The notes: a model not told the origin generated them from the letters alone. A stretch of DNA of 64,000 bases from an uncultured delta proteobacterium (GCA_903875445.1 CAIQWD010000069.1:52271-116270), one strand, 5' to 3'; shown: positions 25,827-35,002, counted from the first letter of the stretch. A program made the numbers and translations.

Positions 25827-25956
25827 GGTCGTGTTCTGGTAAGAAGATTATATTTTGTGAATGGATTATCCCGAAAGTCATTCAGTTAGTTATATCACAA
25901 GAGCGAGAGCAGCGGAATATGTATATTGAATCATTTGGCGAAATTTGGGGGTGGAG

Positions 25957-26442
25957 ATGTATACACCAATAATTGCAACCTTGGGTTATATCCTGTCCCC
26001 CGATCAAAAGCAAACCTTGCTTGTGCATCGCAACAAACGTCCTGACGATCAACACCTCGGGAAATATAATGGTTTGGGAGGGAAAATGTTGCCGGCTGAG
26101 GATATCTACCAATGTCTGGTACGAGAGATATCCGAAGAGGCAAATATCTTTTGTGAGCGCGCGGTGCTGCGAGGGACCATCAATTGGACAGGTTTTGGGC
26201 CGCAAGGGGAGAACTGGTTCGGTTTTATCTATCGCATCGAACATTTTAGCGGTACGCCGAGGTTGTCGAACGAGGAGGGCGATCTGGTCTGGGTCGATGT
26301 CGCCGATATCTTCAAGCTGCCGATGTGGGAAGGGGATAAATATTTTTTACCCTTGGTTTTTGACGACGATCCCCGGATCTTTCATGGCTTCATGCCCTAC
26401 CGTAACGCTCATCCGATCAGCTGGAGCTACTCGCGAATCTGA
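25957..26442 (+). CDS. Nudix hydrolase (8-oxo-dGTP diphosphatase-like)
   Basis: 161 aa from the ATG at 25957 (GGGGGTGGAG directly upstream); a TTG four codons earlier is possible. The Nudix box GLGGKMLPAEDIYQCLVREI then SEEANI fits G-x5-E-x7-R-E-U-x-E-E-x-G-U. The flanking LLVHRNKRPDDQHLGKYNGL and the closing WEGDKYFLPLVFD are like MutT/YtkD-type 8-oxo-purine hydrolases of about 150-165 aa. The likely role is cleansing of oxidised nucleotides. It stands alone. Confidence 0.9.
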   Translation: MYTPIIATLGYILSPDQKQTLLVHRNKRPDDQHLGKYNGLGGKMLPAEDIYQCLVREISEEANIFCERAVLRGTINWTGFGPQGENWFGFIYRIEHFSGTPRLSNEEGDLVWVDVADIFKLPMWEGDKYFLPLVFDDDPRIFHGFMPYRNAHPISWSYSRI

Positions 26443-26595
26443 TAGAGGTTGCAGTGTGCAGGACGCATGGTATATTCGGAGACATGGCAGGTTATAACAG
26501 ATTCCCGAAGGCTCCTTTGTTGTTGAGTGTTGCATTTGAAACGTTATTATCACCCAGGGATCCTGAAGGACAACAATACATGAGGAGTGCATGAC

Positions 26596-26976
26596 ATGAG
26601 TCAGGACAATGAACTTCGTCGCCTTGAGCAGTTTGTCGAAAAGCTCTTGGCGCGTTTTTCCGAATTACGGACGGAAAAGGCAAAATTGCTTCAGGAATTA
26701 CGGGAACGTGAACAGCAGATTGAAGAATTGCGCAGCAATCTTTCTTCCCAGGATATCGAACGGAGCGAAATCAGTCAGCGCGTCAATAAGATTGTCGAAC
26801 AGATCGAAGAATGGGAAATGGGTCTGGAGGTAACCGAACCTGAGGTAAGCGAAGACGCCGACATAGTTCAGGAGGAGGATGCCCCCACGGTAAAGCAGAT
26901 TGTTGTCGAACATCGCAGCGAGGAGGAGGGGAGGGTGCAGCAAAATCTTTTTTCGATCGGCAATACCAACAGATAA
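26596..26976 (+). CDS. Coiled-coil protein upstream of zapA, ZapB-like
   Basis: 126 aa from the ATG at 26596 (GAGGAG 8 bases upstream); GTG at 26587 is an alternative. Residues ~5-85 are an unbroken charged coiled coil (LEQFVEKLLARFSELRTEKA...). The tail is acidic and unstructured. It lies 69 bases upstream of zapA in the same direction. Small coiled-coil genes in this position are often described as ZapB-like cell-division factors. That role is inferred from shape and position. Confidence 0.65.
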   Translation: MSQDNELRRLEQFVEKLLARFSELRTEKAKLLQELREREQQIEELRSNLSSQDIERSEISQRVNKIVEQIEEWEMGLEVTEPEVSEDADIVQEEDAPTVKQIVVEHRSEEEGRVQQNLFSIGNTNR

Positions 26977-27045
26977 ACATCCCTGATGGAAGCGCTTGGG
27001 GAGGGAGAAAGCTGCGGCGGTAACTGGAATTGGAGTTGAGGTGCT

Positions 27046-27345
27046 ATGTCGAACACGGAAAGGTTGGTTAAATTCGAACTCCTGGGGCAGGAATATAAAT
27101 TCTATACTGCTGCTTCGGAAGAAGAATTGAAATCAATTCTTTCTCTCGTTCGCCAGCTTGTGGAAAATGGCGCCACTCCGACCAGCGGAACCTTGCCTGT
27201 AGGCAGGATGGCTATCATGGCTTGTTTAAACATAGCTTCGCAGTATGTCAAACTGAAACAGGAATTCGATGATTATCGCTGGGATTCCGAACAAAGGATG
27301 GTTCGGTTGAGCGAGGAAATCAGGGCCAAACTGCTGACGGAATGA
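27046..27345 (+). CDS. zapA: Cell division protein ZapA
   Basis: 99 aa. The N-terminal half, RLVKFELLGQEYKFYTAASEE, is the ZapA beta-hairpin head, followed by the helix E-L-K-S-I-L-S-L-V-R-Q and a C-terminal coiled coil. ZapA bundles FtsZ filaments at midcell. The size is typical. The 6S RNA gene follows immediately, the usual proteobacterial arrangement (zapA-ssrS), which supports the identity of both. Confidence 0.88.
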   Translation: MSNTERLVKFELLGQEYKFYTAASEEELKSILSLVRQLVENGATPTSGTLPVGRMAIMACLNIASQYVKLKQEFDDYRWDSEQRMVRLSEEIRAKLLTE

Positions 27346-27363
27346 GGACTACGGTATAAAATC

Positions 27364-27392
27364 TTTTCGTTTGTCGGAAAGTCTGCTATAAT
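27364..27392 (+). promoter_or_regulatory. Promoter for 6S RNA
   Basis: A consensus -10 TATAAT at 27387-27392 lies 17 bases after a weak -35 (TTTTCG, 27364-27369). Transcription would begin near 27399, giving a precursor about 38 nt longer than the predicted mature 6S RNA. Confidence 0.6.
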
Positions 27393-27436
27393 TCACGCAG
27401 ATTAAGAAAGGTTTCGCCCGATACTCGGGTAATTTT

Positions 27437-27613
27437 GACTTCTCCCTGCACTGTTGGTGATCTTCAGTGTGTGTTGAGCCAACTCCCAAAAAAAGGGCAG
27501 CTCCGCTGTAAACTCAAGGAAAATCGTCTGACGAATTTCCCGCCGTTTTTATGAGGTGCCCACCTATTCATTTAGGTTTAACTTTCCTGGTGACACGGCA
27601 GTGTGGGGAAGAT
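27437..27613 (+). ncRNA. ssrS: 6S RNA
   Basis: About 177 nt. The ends pair (CTTCTCCCTGCACTG from 27439 with CAGTGTGGGGAAG ending 27611) to form the closing stem. The interior has the two-armed, bulged layout of 6S RNA, including the typical GAGGTGCCCACCT segment at 27552-27565. It directly follows zapA and is followed by a strong terminator. 6S RNA mimics an open promoter and sequesters the sigma-70 holoenzyme in stationary phase. Ends are estimated from pairing. Confidence 0.8.
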
Positions 27614-27616
27614 TTT

Positions 27617-27644
27617 TGCAGACATGAACTGTCTGCATTTTTTT
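27617..27644 (+). terminator. Intrinsic terminator of 6S RNA
   Basis: An 8-bp perfect stem (TGCAGACA / TGTCTGCA) with a 5-nt loop is followed by seven T residues. Confidence 0.92.
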
Positions 27645-27682
27645 CTATCCGGTTCAAAAGTTTTTTCAGACAGAGATGTGCG

Positions 27683-27711
27683 TTAAACCTTTAACCGGTT
27701 AAACATATAAT
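27683..27711 (+). promoter_or_regulatory. Promoter with palindromic spacer upstream of rny leader
   Basis: TATAAT at 27706-27711 lies 17 bases after TTAAAC (27683-27688). The spacer holds a perfect 14-bp palindrome, TTTAACCGGTTAAA (27690-27703), which looks like an operator. It would give a leader of about 400 nt before rny. Confidence 0.5.
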
Positions 27712-27717
27712 AGAAGA

Positions 27718-28116
27718 TTGACTTCAGCAGAAAGGTGCTGTCGGCACAAAGTACGAATACAGGGAAGCAGGATTGCTTTTTTAGATACTCTTCCAGATGA
27801 ATCGACGCCTAAGGTGGTATCTGGATCAACGTATTCTCACGGTAGTAAGTGGAATAGCTCCTCCCGAGGAGCAATTACTGGGGATTGTATTTACTGGTAT
27901 TGTGTTATCTACATGAGTCGTTGCCTGGTCGGTTTCATTCTGGGTTACAAGAACTCCTAGGTGCAGTCCTAGCGTAAATAGCCAGGATTTAAAGTCTGGT
28001 CGTTTTTTATTGCTGTTTTGAGGATATTTTCTCTCTTGCAGTCCTTCCTGTCGTTTTTGTTGCCCACCGGTTTTCCCCCTTTGTCCTGTCAATCTTCATC
28101 ACGATAGGATTCTTCT
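27718..28116 (+). other. Long structured leader / possible small RNA before rny
   Basis: About 400 bases without a supported protein gene. Structures on the plus strand: GTGC-TGTCG-GCAC near 27735; a short AAGCA-GGAT-TGCTT hairpin followed by T residues (27761-27779); GCTCCTC-CC-GAGGAGC near 27857-27872; CTAGG-TGCAGT-CCTAG near 27957-27972; and a weak hairpin before TTTTTT at 28003-28009. This could be one or two untranslated RNAs, or a regulated 5' UTR of rny. No known riboswitch class was recognised. Confidence 0.35.
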
Positions 28117-29682
28117 ATGAGTTCATTAGCTTATCCGGTTCTATTCGCCTGTTGTGGTGCGCTTGTCGGCCTGTTCGTAGGGTTTTATCTGCGAAAACGC
28201 GTGACTGAGAGCAATGAGAAAAATATCAAGGTTCAAAGCAAGCAAATTATTGAAAATGCCATAACCGAGGCGGAACAGCTGAAAAAAGAGGCTCTGCTGC
28301 AAAGCAAGGAGGCCGCCTATCAGGTTAAGCAAGCCTTGGAAGAAGAACTCAGGGTCGAGAGGGAAGAACTTAAAGACGAGCAACGGCAAATAAAGAGAAA
28401 GAGAGACAGCCTGAAAAGAGAGTGGGACAGTTTTGATCGGAAACAGAATGAACTTCTCTACAGTGAGCGCAGGGTCAGCCAGCAGGAACTCGAATGGCAA
28501 GAAAAACACAAGGAAATCGATGAACTGATCAGCACTAAGCGCTACGAACTGGCAAAACTTGCGGGGATCAGTCAGGAGGAGGCCAAAAAGATACTCATGG
28601 ACTCTCTTGAAAGTGAAGCGAGGATGGATGCAGCCAAAAGACTTGCAAAAATAGAAAACGAGATGAAGATGGAGGCGGATAGGAAGGGCAAGAATATTCT
28701 GGCTCTTGCCATCTCCAGATATGCCGGCGATTACGTCGCCGACCGGACCGTCTCCATGGTACCGCTGCCCAACGATGAAATGAAGGGGCGGATTATCGGT
28801 CGCGAGGGCAGGAATATCCGGGCCATCGAGGCGGCAACCGGGATAGATATCATCATCGATGACACCCCCGAGGCGGTGATTCTTTCCGGTTTCAATCCGG
28901 TGCGACGGGAAGTGGCACGTCAGGCCCTGTTGCAGCTTATCAGCGACGGCAGGATACATCCCGGACGCATTGAGGAGGTTGTTGAAAAGGTTACCAAGGA
29001 TCTGGAAATCACCATGCGTGAGGCCGGCGAACAGGCAACCTTCGACGTTGGCGCGCACGGGGTGCATGTCGAACTGATCAATCTCCTGGGGCGCTTGAAA
29101 TACCGAACCAGTTACGGCCAGAACGTTCTCCAGCATTCCCTCGAGGTTTCCTTTCTCTGCGGCATTATGGCCTCGGAACTCGGGGTGGATGTGAAAATGG
29201 CCAAGAGGGCCGGCCTGTTGCATGATATCGGCAAGGCGGTCGATCACGAGGTTGAAGGCTCCCATGCCATTATCGGACGTGATTTGGCGAAGAAATACGG
29301 GGAACCGGAGGAGGTTGTCTATGCCATCGGTGCCCACCACGAAGAGCAGCCGCCGCAAAGCGTCATCGATATTCTCGTACAGTCAGCGGATGCCCTTTCC
29401 GGGGCAAGGCCTGGGGCGAGAAAGGAAATGCTGCAAAGCTATGTTAAACGCCTTGAAGATCTTGAGGCGATTGCCAATGAATTCAAAGGGGTGGATAAAT
29501 CCTATGCGATTCAGGCCGGTCGAGATCTACGCATCATAGTCGATTCGAGCAAGGTGAAAGATGAGGAGGCAACCGTACTCAGCCAGGATGTTGCCCGGGC
29601 GATTGAGAGTAAACTGACCTATCCCGGGCAGATACGGGTTACCGTGATTCGTGAAACCCGGGCTGTCGAATACGCAAAATAG
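28117..29682 (+). CDS. rny: Ribonuclease Y
   Basis: 521 aa. An N-terminal membrane helix (~3-25), a long coiled coil to ~190, the KH domain ([21 protein letters not shown], ~225), then the HD domain with [18 protein letters not shown] (His-Asp near 368). This is the complete RNase Y architecture at the usual length. The enzyme is the membrane-anchored initiating endonuclease of mRNA decay in bacteria lacking RNase E-dominated decay. tyrS follows 36 bases later, probably in one transcript. Confidence 0.97.
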   Translation: MSSLAYPVLFACCGALVGLFVGFYLRKRVTESNEKNIKVQSKQIIENAITEAEQLKKEALLQSKEAAYQVKQALEEELRVEREELKDEQRQIKRKRDSLKREWDSFDRKQNELLYSERRVSQQELEWQEKHKEIDELISTKRYELAKLAGISQEEAKKILMDSLESEARMDAAKRLAKIENEMKMEADRKGKNILALAISRYAGDYVADRTVSMVPLPNDEMKGRIIGREGRNIRAIEAATGIDIIIDDTPEAVILSGFNPVRREVARQALLQLISDGRIHPGRIEEVVEKVTKDLEITMREAGEQATFDVGAHGVHVELINLLGRLKYRTSYGQNVLQHSLEVSFLCGIMASELGVDVKMAKRAGLLHDIGKAVDHEVEGSHAIIGRDLAKKYGEPEEVVYAIGAHHEEQPPQSVIDILVQSADALSGARPGARKEMLQSYVKRLEDLEAIANEFKGVDKSYAIQAGRDLRIIVDSSKVKDEEATVLSQDVARAIESKLTYPGQIRVTVIRETRAVEYAK

Positions 29683-29718
29683 CCAAGACCACAATAATGA
29701 GAACAGCGGTTGGGAAAT

Positions 29719-30930
29719 ATGGTTTCAATTAAAGAGCAGCTTGAGTTGATTGAGCGGGGCGCGGTTGACATTATTGCCCGTGAGGAACTTGTCAAAAAAT
29801 TGCAAAAATCGGAGGCGACCGGAATACCCTTGAGAGTAAAGGCCGGTTTTGATCCGACCGCTCCCGATCTGCATCTCGGCCATACGGTTTTGTTGCAAAA
29901 ATTAAAGCATTTTCAGGAGTTGGGGCACGATATCTGTTTTCTTATCGGCGATTTCACCGGGATGATCGGGGATCCCACCGGGAAATCCGATACCAGGAAG
30001 GCTCTGACCGTCGAACAGGTGGCTGCAAACGCCGAGACTTACAAACAACAGGTTTTTAAAATCCTAGATCCTGAAAAAACCCAGGTACTGTTCAATTCCT
30101 CGTGGTTGGGCAAACTCACCTCCATCGATATGATCAAGTTGGCATCGGAGTTGACCGTCGCCAGGATGCTGGAACGGGAGGACTTTCGCAACAGATTCGA
30201 TACCGGCAGGCCCATTTCGATCCACGAATTCCTCTATCCACTCATCCAGGGCTACGATTCGGTTGCCATGCGGGCCGATGTCGAATTGGGCGGGACCGAC
30301 CAGCTGTTCAATGTCCTCATGGGCCGGGATCTTCAGCGGTCAAGAGGAATGGAGCCGCAGGTAGTGTTGACCATGCCCCTTCTCGAAGGTTTGGACGGTG
30401 TCAACAAGATGAGTAAGTCCCTGGGGAACTATATCGGCATCAATGAGTCCGCCGATAATATTTACGGCAAGGTGCTCTCTATCTCGGATACTTTGATGTT
30501 CCGTTACTACGCCCTCTTGAGCGATCTCAGTAATCATGAGATCGCCGACCTCAGGGCAAAGGTCGAGGCGGGTTCTCTGCATCCGAAAGAGGCGAAAAAG
30601 CGCCTGGCTCGCGAGTTAACGGCCCGCTTCCATAGCCCGGCTGCGGCACAGGCGGCGGAAGAGAATTTTGAAAAGGTTTTTCAAAAGGGTGGGGTGCCGG
30701 ATGATCTTGCCGAACTCAAATGTTCCGCCCGTGAACCGATCGCCCTGCCACAACTTCTGGTTGATGCCGGCCTGGTCAGTTCCACCTCCGATGGCCGGAG
30801 AATGATTCAGCAAAGCGCTGTCACAATTGATGGAGTCAAAGCTACCGATATCAATATGATCATTGCACCGGAAGGGGAAAGGCTCATCAAAGTCGGCAAG
30901 CGGCGTTTTTGTAAAGTGCATTTCGGCTGA
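29719..30930 (+). CDS. tyrS: Tyrosyl-tRNA synthetase
   Basis: 403 aa from the ATG at 29719; a TTG three codons earlier is less likely. Class I landmarks: the HIGH equivalent HLGH near residue 50, [19 protein letters not shown], and the KMSKS loop near 230. A C-terminal S4-type RNA-binding segment (ISQLLVDAG... [22 protein letters not shown]) binds tRNA-Tyr. The HLGH form and length place it in the TyrZ-like subgroup. The gene ends before a strong bidirectional terminator. Confidence 0.96.
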   Translation: MVSIKEQLELIERGAVDIIAREELVKKLQKSEATGIPLRVKAGFDPTAPDLHLGHTVLLQKLKHFQELGHDICFLIGDFTGMIGDPTGKSDTRKALTVEQVAANAETYKQQVFKILDPEKTQVLFNSSWLGKLTSIDMIKLASELTVARMLEREDFRNRFDTGRPISIHEFLYPLIQGYDSVAMRADVELGGTDQLFNVLMGRDLQRSRGMEPQVVLTMPLLEGLDGVNKMSKSLGNYIGINESADNIYGKVLSISDTLMFRYYALLSDLSNHEIADLRAKVEAGSLHPKEAKKRLARELTARFHSPAAAQAAEENFEKVFQKGGVPDDLAELKCSAREPIALPQLLVDAGLVSSTSDGRRMIQQSAVTIDGVKATDINMIIAPEGERLIKVGKRRFCKVHFG

Positions 30931-30974
30931 GAGGAACGGCTGTATAGCAACAACCTCAAGTTGTCTTCTTATTG

Positions 30975-31027
30975 AACAGCAAAGGGAGAAAGGGTGGGAT
31001 CTATTCGCTCTTTCTCCCTTTGCTGTT
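30975..31027. terminator. Bidirectional terminator between tyrS and the Fur-family gene
   Basis: A perfect 18-bp inverted repeat (AACAGCAAAGGGAGAAAG at 30975-30992 and its complement at 31010-31027) with a 17-nt loop sits between two convergent genes. T residues follow on the plus strand (TTTTGG). Confidence 0.88.
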
Positions 31028-31051
31028 TTGGTCCTCCGGATCTCGCACTAA

Positions 31052-31483
31052 TTAGTGCAAGGGAGACTCTTTTTTTCCCCTTGCGCACTCTCCGCAGATT
31101 CCGGAAAATTCGACATGGTGGCCGAGAATGATATAATTGCTTGCCTTTTCGGCAGCCTGGTTGATTTGTCCTTGCACTTCCATGGCGATGTCATCGACCT
31201 TGCCGCAGGAAGTGCAGCGTATATGATAATGGGGTTCGACGGTTGCATCAAAGCGTTTTTGCGTGCCGCCAACCTCCAGTTTCAGAATAATTCCATTGTC
31301 GGACATGAGTTCAAGGTTTCTGTAGACTGTTCCCAGTCCGATGCGCGGCAGACGCTTGCGTACCATGTCGTAGACTTCGTTGGCAGTTGGATGGGAAGTT
31401 ACTTTGCCGAGTTCTTCGAGAATGATTTGCCTTTGCGTTGTCAAACGCATATTGGGCAACTGTTCCATAATATTTAACTCCAA
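31052..31483 (-). CDS. Fur-family transcription regulator (PerR-like)
   Basis: 143 aa. The winged helix (RLTTQRQIILEELGKV..., TANEVYDMVRKRLPRIGLGTVYRNLE) is followed by the dimerisation domain with HYHIRCTSCGKVDDI and the second Cys pair CGEC. The two CxxC pairs form the structural zinc site. The HYHIRC region and the short His-poor tail suit a PerR/Fur-type peroxide or iron sensor. An AT-rich segment upstream (31484-31530) has ATTAAT/TTATC-rich half sites, but no clear Fur or Per box could be fixed. Monocistronic. Confidence 0.9.
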   Translation of the reverse strand: MELNIMEQLPNMRLTTQRQIILEELGKVTSHPTANEVYDMVRKRLPRIGLGTVYRNLELMSDNGIILKLEVGGTQKRFDATVEPHYHIRCTSCGKVDDIAMEVQGQINQAAEKASNYIILGHHVEFSGICGECARGKKESPLH

Positions 31484-31569
31484 TGTAAGTATTAATGATA
31501 AGCTTTCTTAATTGGAATATTATCTTATCTAGAAAATAAAGCAATGGAAAATAGCGGTGTTGAGGCAGT

Positions 31570-32877
31570 CTAAGTGTTTTCAGGTGAAATGGATGCGTCA
31601 GGTTTTTGCGGATTGAAATAACCAAAACGCAGCAAGGGAAATTCCTCCCGGATGCGGGCAAGCCAAGGACGAATGCCCAAGGCAGGCGCATCTGCTGGAA
31701 AAGAGAGGCTTTTAAGATACCATTCCGGGTCGATATTGAGGTTGCGCAGCTGAATAAAGTCGGGACGATGAGAACGAAGGAGCCGGCACAGAGCAGTGAA
31801 TTCCTGTTCTGAATCGGTGAATCCCGGGAGGATGAAATAGTTGAGGGAAACGAACCGGCCACTGTCCTTCATGGTATCGATGGAGCGCATGACATCGGTA
31901 AAACCGTAGTTCTGCGGTCGATAGTAGCGGTTGTAGAAGGTCTCTTGGGCGGAATTCAGGCTCACGCGGATACTGTCAAGGCCGGCTTGGGCTAATCGAG
32001 CAACACTTTGCGGCAGACTTGAATTGGAATTGAGGTTGATTGTTCCCCGGCTGGTATGGTTGCGAATCGTTCGGATAGCCTGGGCTATGACATCGGCCTG
32101 AAGGAGAGGTTCACCCTCACATCCCTGACCAAAACTGACAATCGGGTTATCGGCTTTTTCGAGATGGGGGATGGCAACCTCACTGATTTCTTTGACGCTG
32201 GGGACGAAGGTGATTCTGTCCTGGGTTGCCGGGCAACATCCGGAGGCTTGCAGGGAGATGCAACCAAGGCAGCGTGCGTTACAGGTCGGCGAGGTGGGCA
32301 GTGGTGCCTCCCAGCGACCGAGGAAATAATTACGGGCAGCCGGGCAACCATACGTGAGACAGCATTTTCCCAAATGCTGAATGAGTCTGTTATCCTTGTG
32401 TTGCTTCAGTTTTTTGCGGGTGCGACTGGCAACTGTATTTTGCCGGTATTGGTTCGCATCTTGTCTTTTGTCCTGGTCGCTACGGAATCCGGCAACCCAA
32501 AATCTGTCACGATGCCAACCTACCGCGGTATAAGCGAAGAGCGGCAAGGCAGGAGCATCCTGCCTGCTTTGGTAGCTGCCGGCGAGAATGGCGGTGTGTG
32601 CCGGTGCCATGAAGGCAGCGACGGCCTGAACCGGTCCTTGTGTAAAGGGATTTTCCGTTAGAACTACCGGTTCATCGGTCTCGGGGTCCCAGCCAACCGG
32701 AAAGCGACCGGGAAGGGTGAACAGCTCACTGCCTTCCGGCAAAGGAATGAGATCTTGCAGGTCGGGTTGTATGAACCTACCGTTACTCATCCCTGCCATG
32801 AGCAGTTCCGGGAACTCGGTAATTTTACCATCCTTGTCGGCGATGAGCAGGGCGGGAACCGAATCGGGGTGACGCAT
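31570..32877 (-). CDS. Radical SAM protein with extra N-terminal domain
   Basis: 435 aa. The first ~160 residues are an unassigned domain (ITEFPELLMAGMSNGRFIQP...). A Cys-bearing linker CCLTYGCPAARNYFLGRWEA precedes SPTCNARCLGCISLQ, the CX3CX2C cluster site near residue 203. FGQGCEGEPLLQ matches the GGE-like SAM-binding strand. This is the typical half-barrel of oxidoreductase/activase-type radical SAM enzymes. The substrate is unknown. The ATG at 32877 directly abuts repeat copy C, so its ribosome-binding site would lie in that element. Confidence 0.85.
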   Translation of the reverse strand: MRHPDSVPALLIADKDGKITEFPELLMAGMSNGRFIQPDLQDLIPLPEGSELFTLPGRFPVGWDPETDEPVVLTENPFTQGPVQAVAAFMAPAHTAILAGSYQSRQDAPALPLFAYTAVGWHRDRFWVAGFRSDQDKRQDANQYRQNTVASRTRKKLKQHKDNRLIQHLGKCCLTYGCPAARNYFLGRWEAPLPTSPTCNARCLGCISLQASGCCPATQDRITFVPSVKEISEVAIPHLEKADNPIVSFGQGCEGEPLLQADVIAQAIRTIRNHTSRGTINLNSNSSLPQSVARLAQAGLDSIRVSLNSAQETFYNRYYRPQNYGFTDVMRSIDTMKDSGRFVSLNYFILPGFTDSEQEFTALCRLLRSHRPDFIQLRNLNIDPEWYLKSLSFPADAPALGIRPWLARIREEFPLLRFGYFNPQKPDASISPENT

Positions 32878-32973
32878 TTAGGAGCCGTTAGGGAATAGCT
32901 TGATCATTTCGTTACGGCTCCTTATGCCGTTTTCGGCATTACAAAAGCCAAGTTGTTTATTGACAACGGCTTA
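32878..32973 (+). repeat. ~105-bp palindromic repeat element, copy C
   Basis: Begins TTAGGAGCCGTTAGGGAA, has the complementary arm CGTTACGGCTCC, the TATGCCG...CGGCAT hairpin and the end GACAACGGCTTAT. It fits exactly between two minus-strand genes: its last bases supply the TAA stop (32971-32973) of the upstream gene, and its first base touches the start codon of the radical SAM gene. Confidence 0.75.
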
Positions 32974-33393
32974 TTCTCTGAGGACTCTAAAGACCGAATC
33001 GACCGCACGATAGATGTCCAGATCGTCTCCGAAAACGTCCTGGATCGCCGGGTTCTGGATAAGATCCTCGACTATAAATTGGGTAAAATACAGACTGACA
33101 ACGTTGGGATCCTGGGCAACAGTGCGAACCGGCGCGATTTTCATTTGCAATTCGAATTCCTCGATATACCCAAGCTTCAGCAACTGGTTTTCGAAAGCAT
33201 CCTTAACGGCGGTAACGGAATTTGTCTCGATGATTTCCCGGTCGATAAGACGTTGAACAAGTTTTGCTGCAAATTCTTGCGCATGATCCTTGGCTCGCAG
33301 GAACATCTTACGACGCTCCTGCTCTCGTTTCCGATCAATGGTACGGATTGTTCTGTCGGTCGCCCTGTTGGGGCTTATGCTTGCTTTGGCCAT
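32971..33393 (-). CDS. Conserved-looking hypothetical protein (140 aa)
   Basis: Starts at the ATG at 33393 (GGAGAT, 4-9 bases upstream) rather than at an upstream in-frame start. There is no signal peptide, membrane helix or Cys. The N-terminal third is strongly basic (RTIRTIDRKREQERRKMFLRAKDH) and helical. The rest is mixed (FAAKLVQRLIDREIIETNS... IYRAVDSVFRVL). No family was recognised. The basic helix could bind nucleic acid. Its stop codon comes from repeat element C, so the native C-terminus may have been altered when the element inserted. Confidence 0.65.
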   Translation of the reverse strand: MAKASISPNRATDRTIRTIDRKREQERRKMFLRAKDHAQEFAAKLVQRLIDREIIETNSVTAVKDAFENQLLKLGYIEEFELQMKIAPVRTVAQDPNVVSLYFTQFIVEDLIQNPAIQDVFGDDLDIYRAVDSVFRVLRE

Positions 33394-33863
33394 TAAAATC
33401 TCCAATTATTTTCGTCGTCGAGAGGCAGTGGAAAAGGTCAGAACCGAATTGTCCATTTACTCAGCTTTATAATCTGAAAAGACAATTATCACTAGCCATA
33501 ATTTGCAATTGTCGCGCTAAAAAAACAATTACCGAACCCGAGATTGGCAAGGGTTTTAGCGGGCTTCGCGTGAGTCCTCAACAAGATAAGATCGTTAGCG
33601 CACTATTCGGATTTGAAATTGCAGATAGAAATTCGTTTGTGAGATACATTTCGGAGTGTGATCCCAGCCATGAAAAAACCGAAAAAAATTAAATTTGTCA
33701 GGGTGTCATGAAAAGTAAAAAAGAAGTTGAAGAATATACGGATTCCTTATATATTGCCTAGCTTGTCACAATAATGCGACCGGCATCCCCCCGCCGCAAG
33801 TCCACCACATCACATCATTTTTTTTATTAACCTAATTCATATTTGAAAGACTGGAGGTCCCCA
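33394..33863. other. Intergenic region before pal
   Basis: About 470 bases without a firmly supported gene. A plus-strand frame ending at 33692 (GFSGLRVSPQQDKIVSALFG..., then ECDPSHEKTEKN) looks weakly protein-like but has no ribosome-binding site or clear start. A 17-codon frame at 33708-33761 has an AGGGTG ahead of it and may be chance. The segment is AT-rich toward pal and must hold its promoter. Confidence 0.3.
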
Positions 33864-34376
33864 ATGGTAAGAAAAGAGAGATTCATGTTGCCCGCGTTAC
33901 TTTGTTTGTCCATTATGGCGTTAACTGGTTGCGGTTCCGATAAACAAACGGATCAAGCTATGAAAGTTGAGCCAAAGGCTGCGGCCGGTCCTGTGGAATC
34001 ACTTGATTCTAAGCCTCTCGGCATCAGCGAAGGACGTACCACAGAAGGAATGTTGCCTGTTTATTTTGATTACGATTCCTCCGATGTTAGAAAAGATCAG
34101 GTAGCGCGTGTTCAAGTGAATGCCGATTTCATCAAAAGCAAGCCTAAATATGAGGTTAGAATCGAAGGTAACTGCGATCCCCGTGGTACCAATGAATACA
34201 ATATGGCTCTTGGCGAGCGACGGGCATTGAGTGCCAAAAAATACCTGGTTAATCTTGGTGTGAGCGAGGCAAAACTCAGCACCGTCAGCTATGGCAAAGA
34301 GAGATTGTTGCTACAGGGTCAGGATGAAACGTCTTGGGCACAGAACAGAAGGGACGACTTCGTAGTTGTTCAGTAG
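33864..34376 (+). CDS. pal: Peptidoglycan-associated lipoprotein Pal
   Basis: 170 aa from the ATG at 33864 (TGGAGG upstream). Lipobox ALTGC near residue 24. The OmpA-like domain covers ~65-170: LPVYFDYDSSDVRKDQ, the VRIEGNCDPRGTNEYNMALGERRA segment that binds diaminopimelate, and VSYGKERL. Pal links the outer membrane to peptidoglycan within the Tol-Pal system. No tol genes are next to it here; an OmpH-like chaperone gene follows 19 bases later. Confidence 0.95.
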   Translation: MVRKERFMLPALLCLSIMALTGCGSDKQTDQAMKVEPKAAAGPVESLDSKPLGISEGRTTEGMLPVYFDYDSSDVRKDQVARVQVNADFIKSKPKYEVRIEGNCDPRGTNEYNMALGERRALSAKKYLVNLGVSEAKLSTVSYGKERLLLQGQDETSWAQNRRDDFVVVQ

Positions 34377-34395
34377 TAGGAAACAGGAGATATTC

Positions 34396-34926
34396 ATGAG
34401 TTACAAGAGAATCCTGCCGGCAGGATTGGTGTTTCTTCTTGCCTGTTTTGCGGCCCACAACAGTTTCGCAGCCGATCTGAAGATAGCTGTAATTAATGTT
34501 CAGAAGATCATTGTGTCATGCGAATCTGGAAAAGCTGCAAAGGAGCGCTTTGACGTCAAGATGAAAGAGCTTCAAGGGAGCTTCAAAAAAGAAGAAGATG
34601 CTCTCAAGGTTCTGCAGGATGAGATCAAAAAGAAAAGTTCCGCCTGGAGTGAAGAGAAAAAGGCCGAAAAGGTACGCGAATACCAGAAAAACGGTAGAGA
34701 ACTTCAGGCAAAGACTGATGATGCTCGCTTTGAGATGAAGCAGTTGCAGGATAAGGAGCTTGAACCTATACTGAAAGCCCTTGAAAAGGTCGTCGATAAA
34801 TTCGGTAAGGATAAAGGTTATACTGCAATTCTGGATTCGAAGAATGGTGTCGTTTATTTCGATGAAGCAATCGAAGTAAGTGATGCAATTATTAAAAAGC
34901 TGAATGAGGCAATGGCCGGCAAGTAA
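34396..34926 (+). CDS. OmpH/Skp family periplasmic chaperone
   Basis: 176 aa from the ATG at 34396 (AGGAGA 7 bases upstream). A signal peptide ends near NSFAADL. The mature protein starts with the DLKIAVINVQKIIVSC strand, followed by long Lys/Glu-rich helices (tentacles of the Skp trimer) and the C-terminal strand NGVVYFDEAIEVSDAIIKKL. Skp carries unfolded outer-membrane proteins across the periplasm. It is in operon with pal and ends in a strong terminator. Confidence 0.92.
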   Translation: MSYKRILPAGLVFLLACFAAHNSFAADLKIAVINVQKIIVSCESGKAAKERFDVKMKELQGSFKKEEDALKVLQDEIKKKSSAWSEEKKAEKVREYQKNGRELQAKTDDARFEMKQLQDKELEPILKALEKVVDKFGKDKGYTAILDSKNGVVYFDEAIEVSDAIIKKLNEAMAGK

Positions 34927-34960
34927 CTCCGGTTGTTTATCCTTGTTCCTTTGTTTTGCC

Positions 34961-35002
34961 AAACGATGTAGAGGGGTCTCTCTCTACATCGTTTTGTTTT
35001 TT
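34961..35002 (+). terminator. Intrinsic terminator after pal-ompH
   Basis: A 13-bp perfect stem (AAACGATGTAGAG / CTCTACATCGTTT) with an 8-nt loop, then TGTTTTTTA. Confidence 0.93.

Noticed and set aside
28141..29358. 405-aa minus-strand ORF inside rny
   Set aside because: Antisense shadow of a complete, recognisable RNase Y gene.
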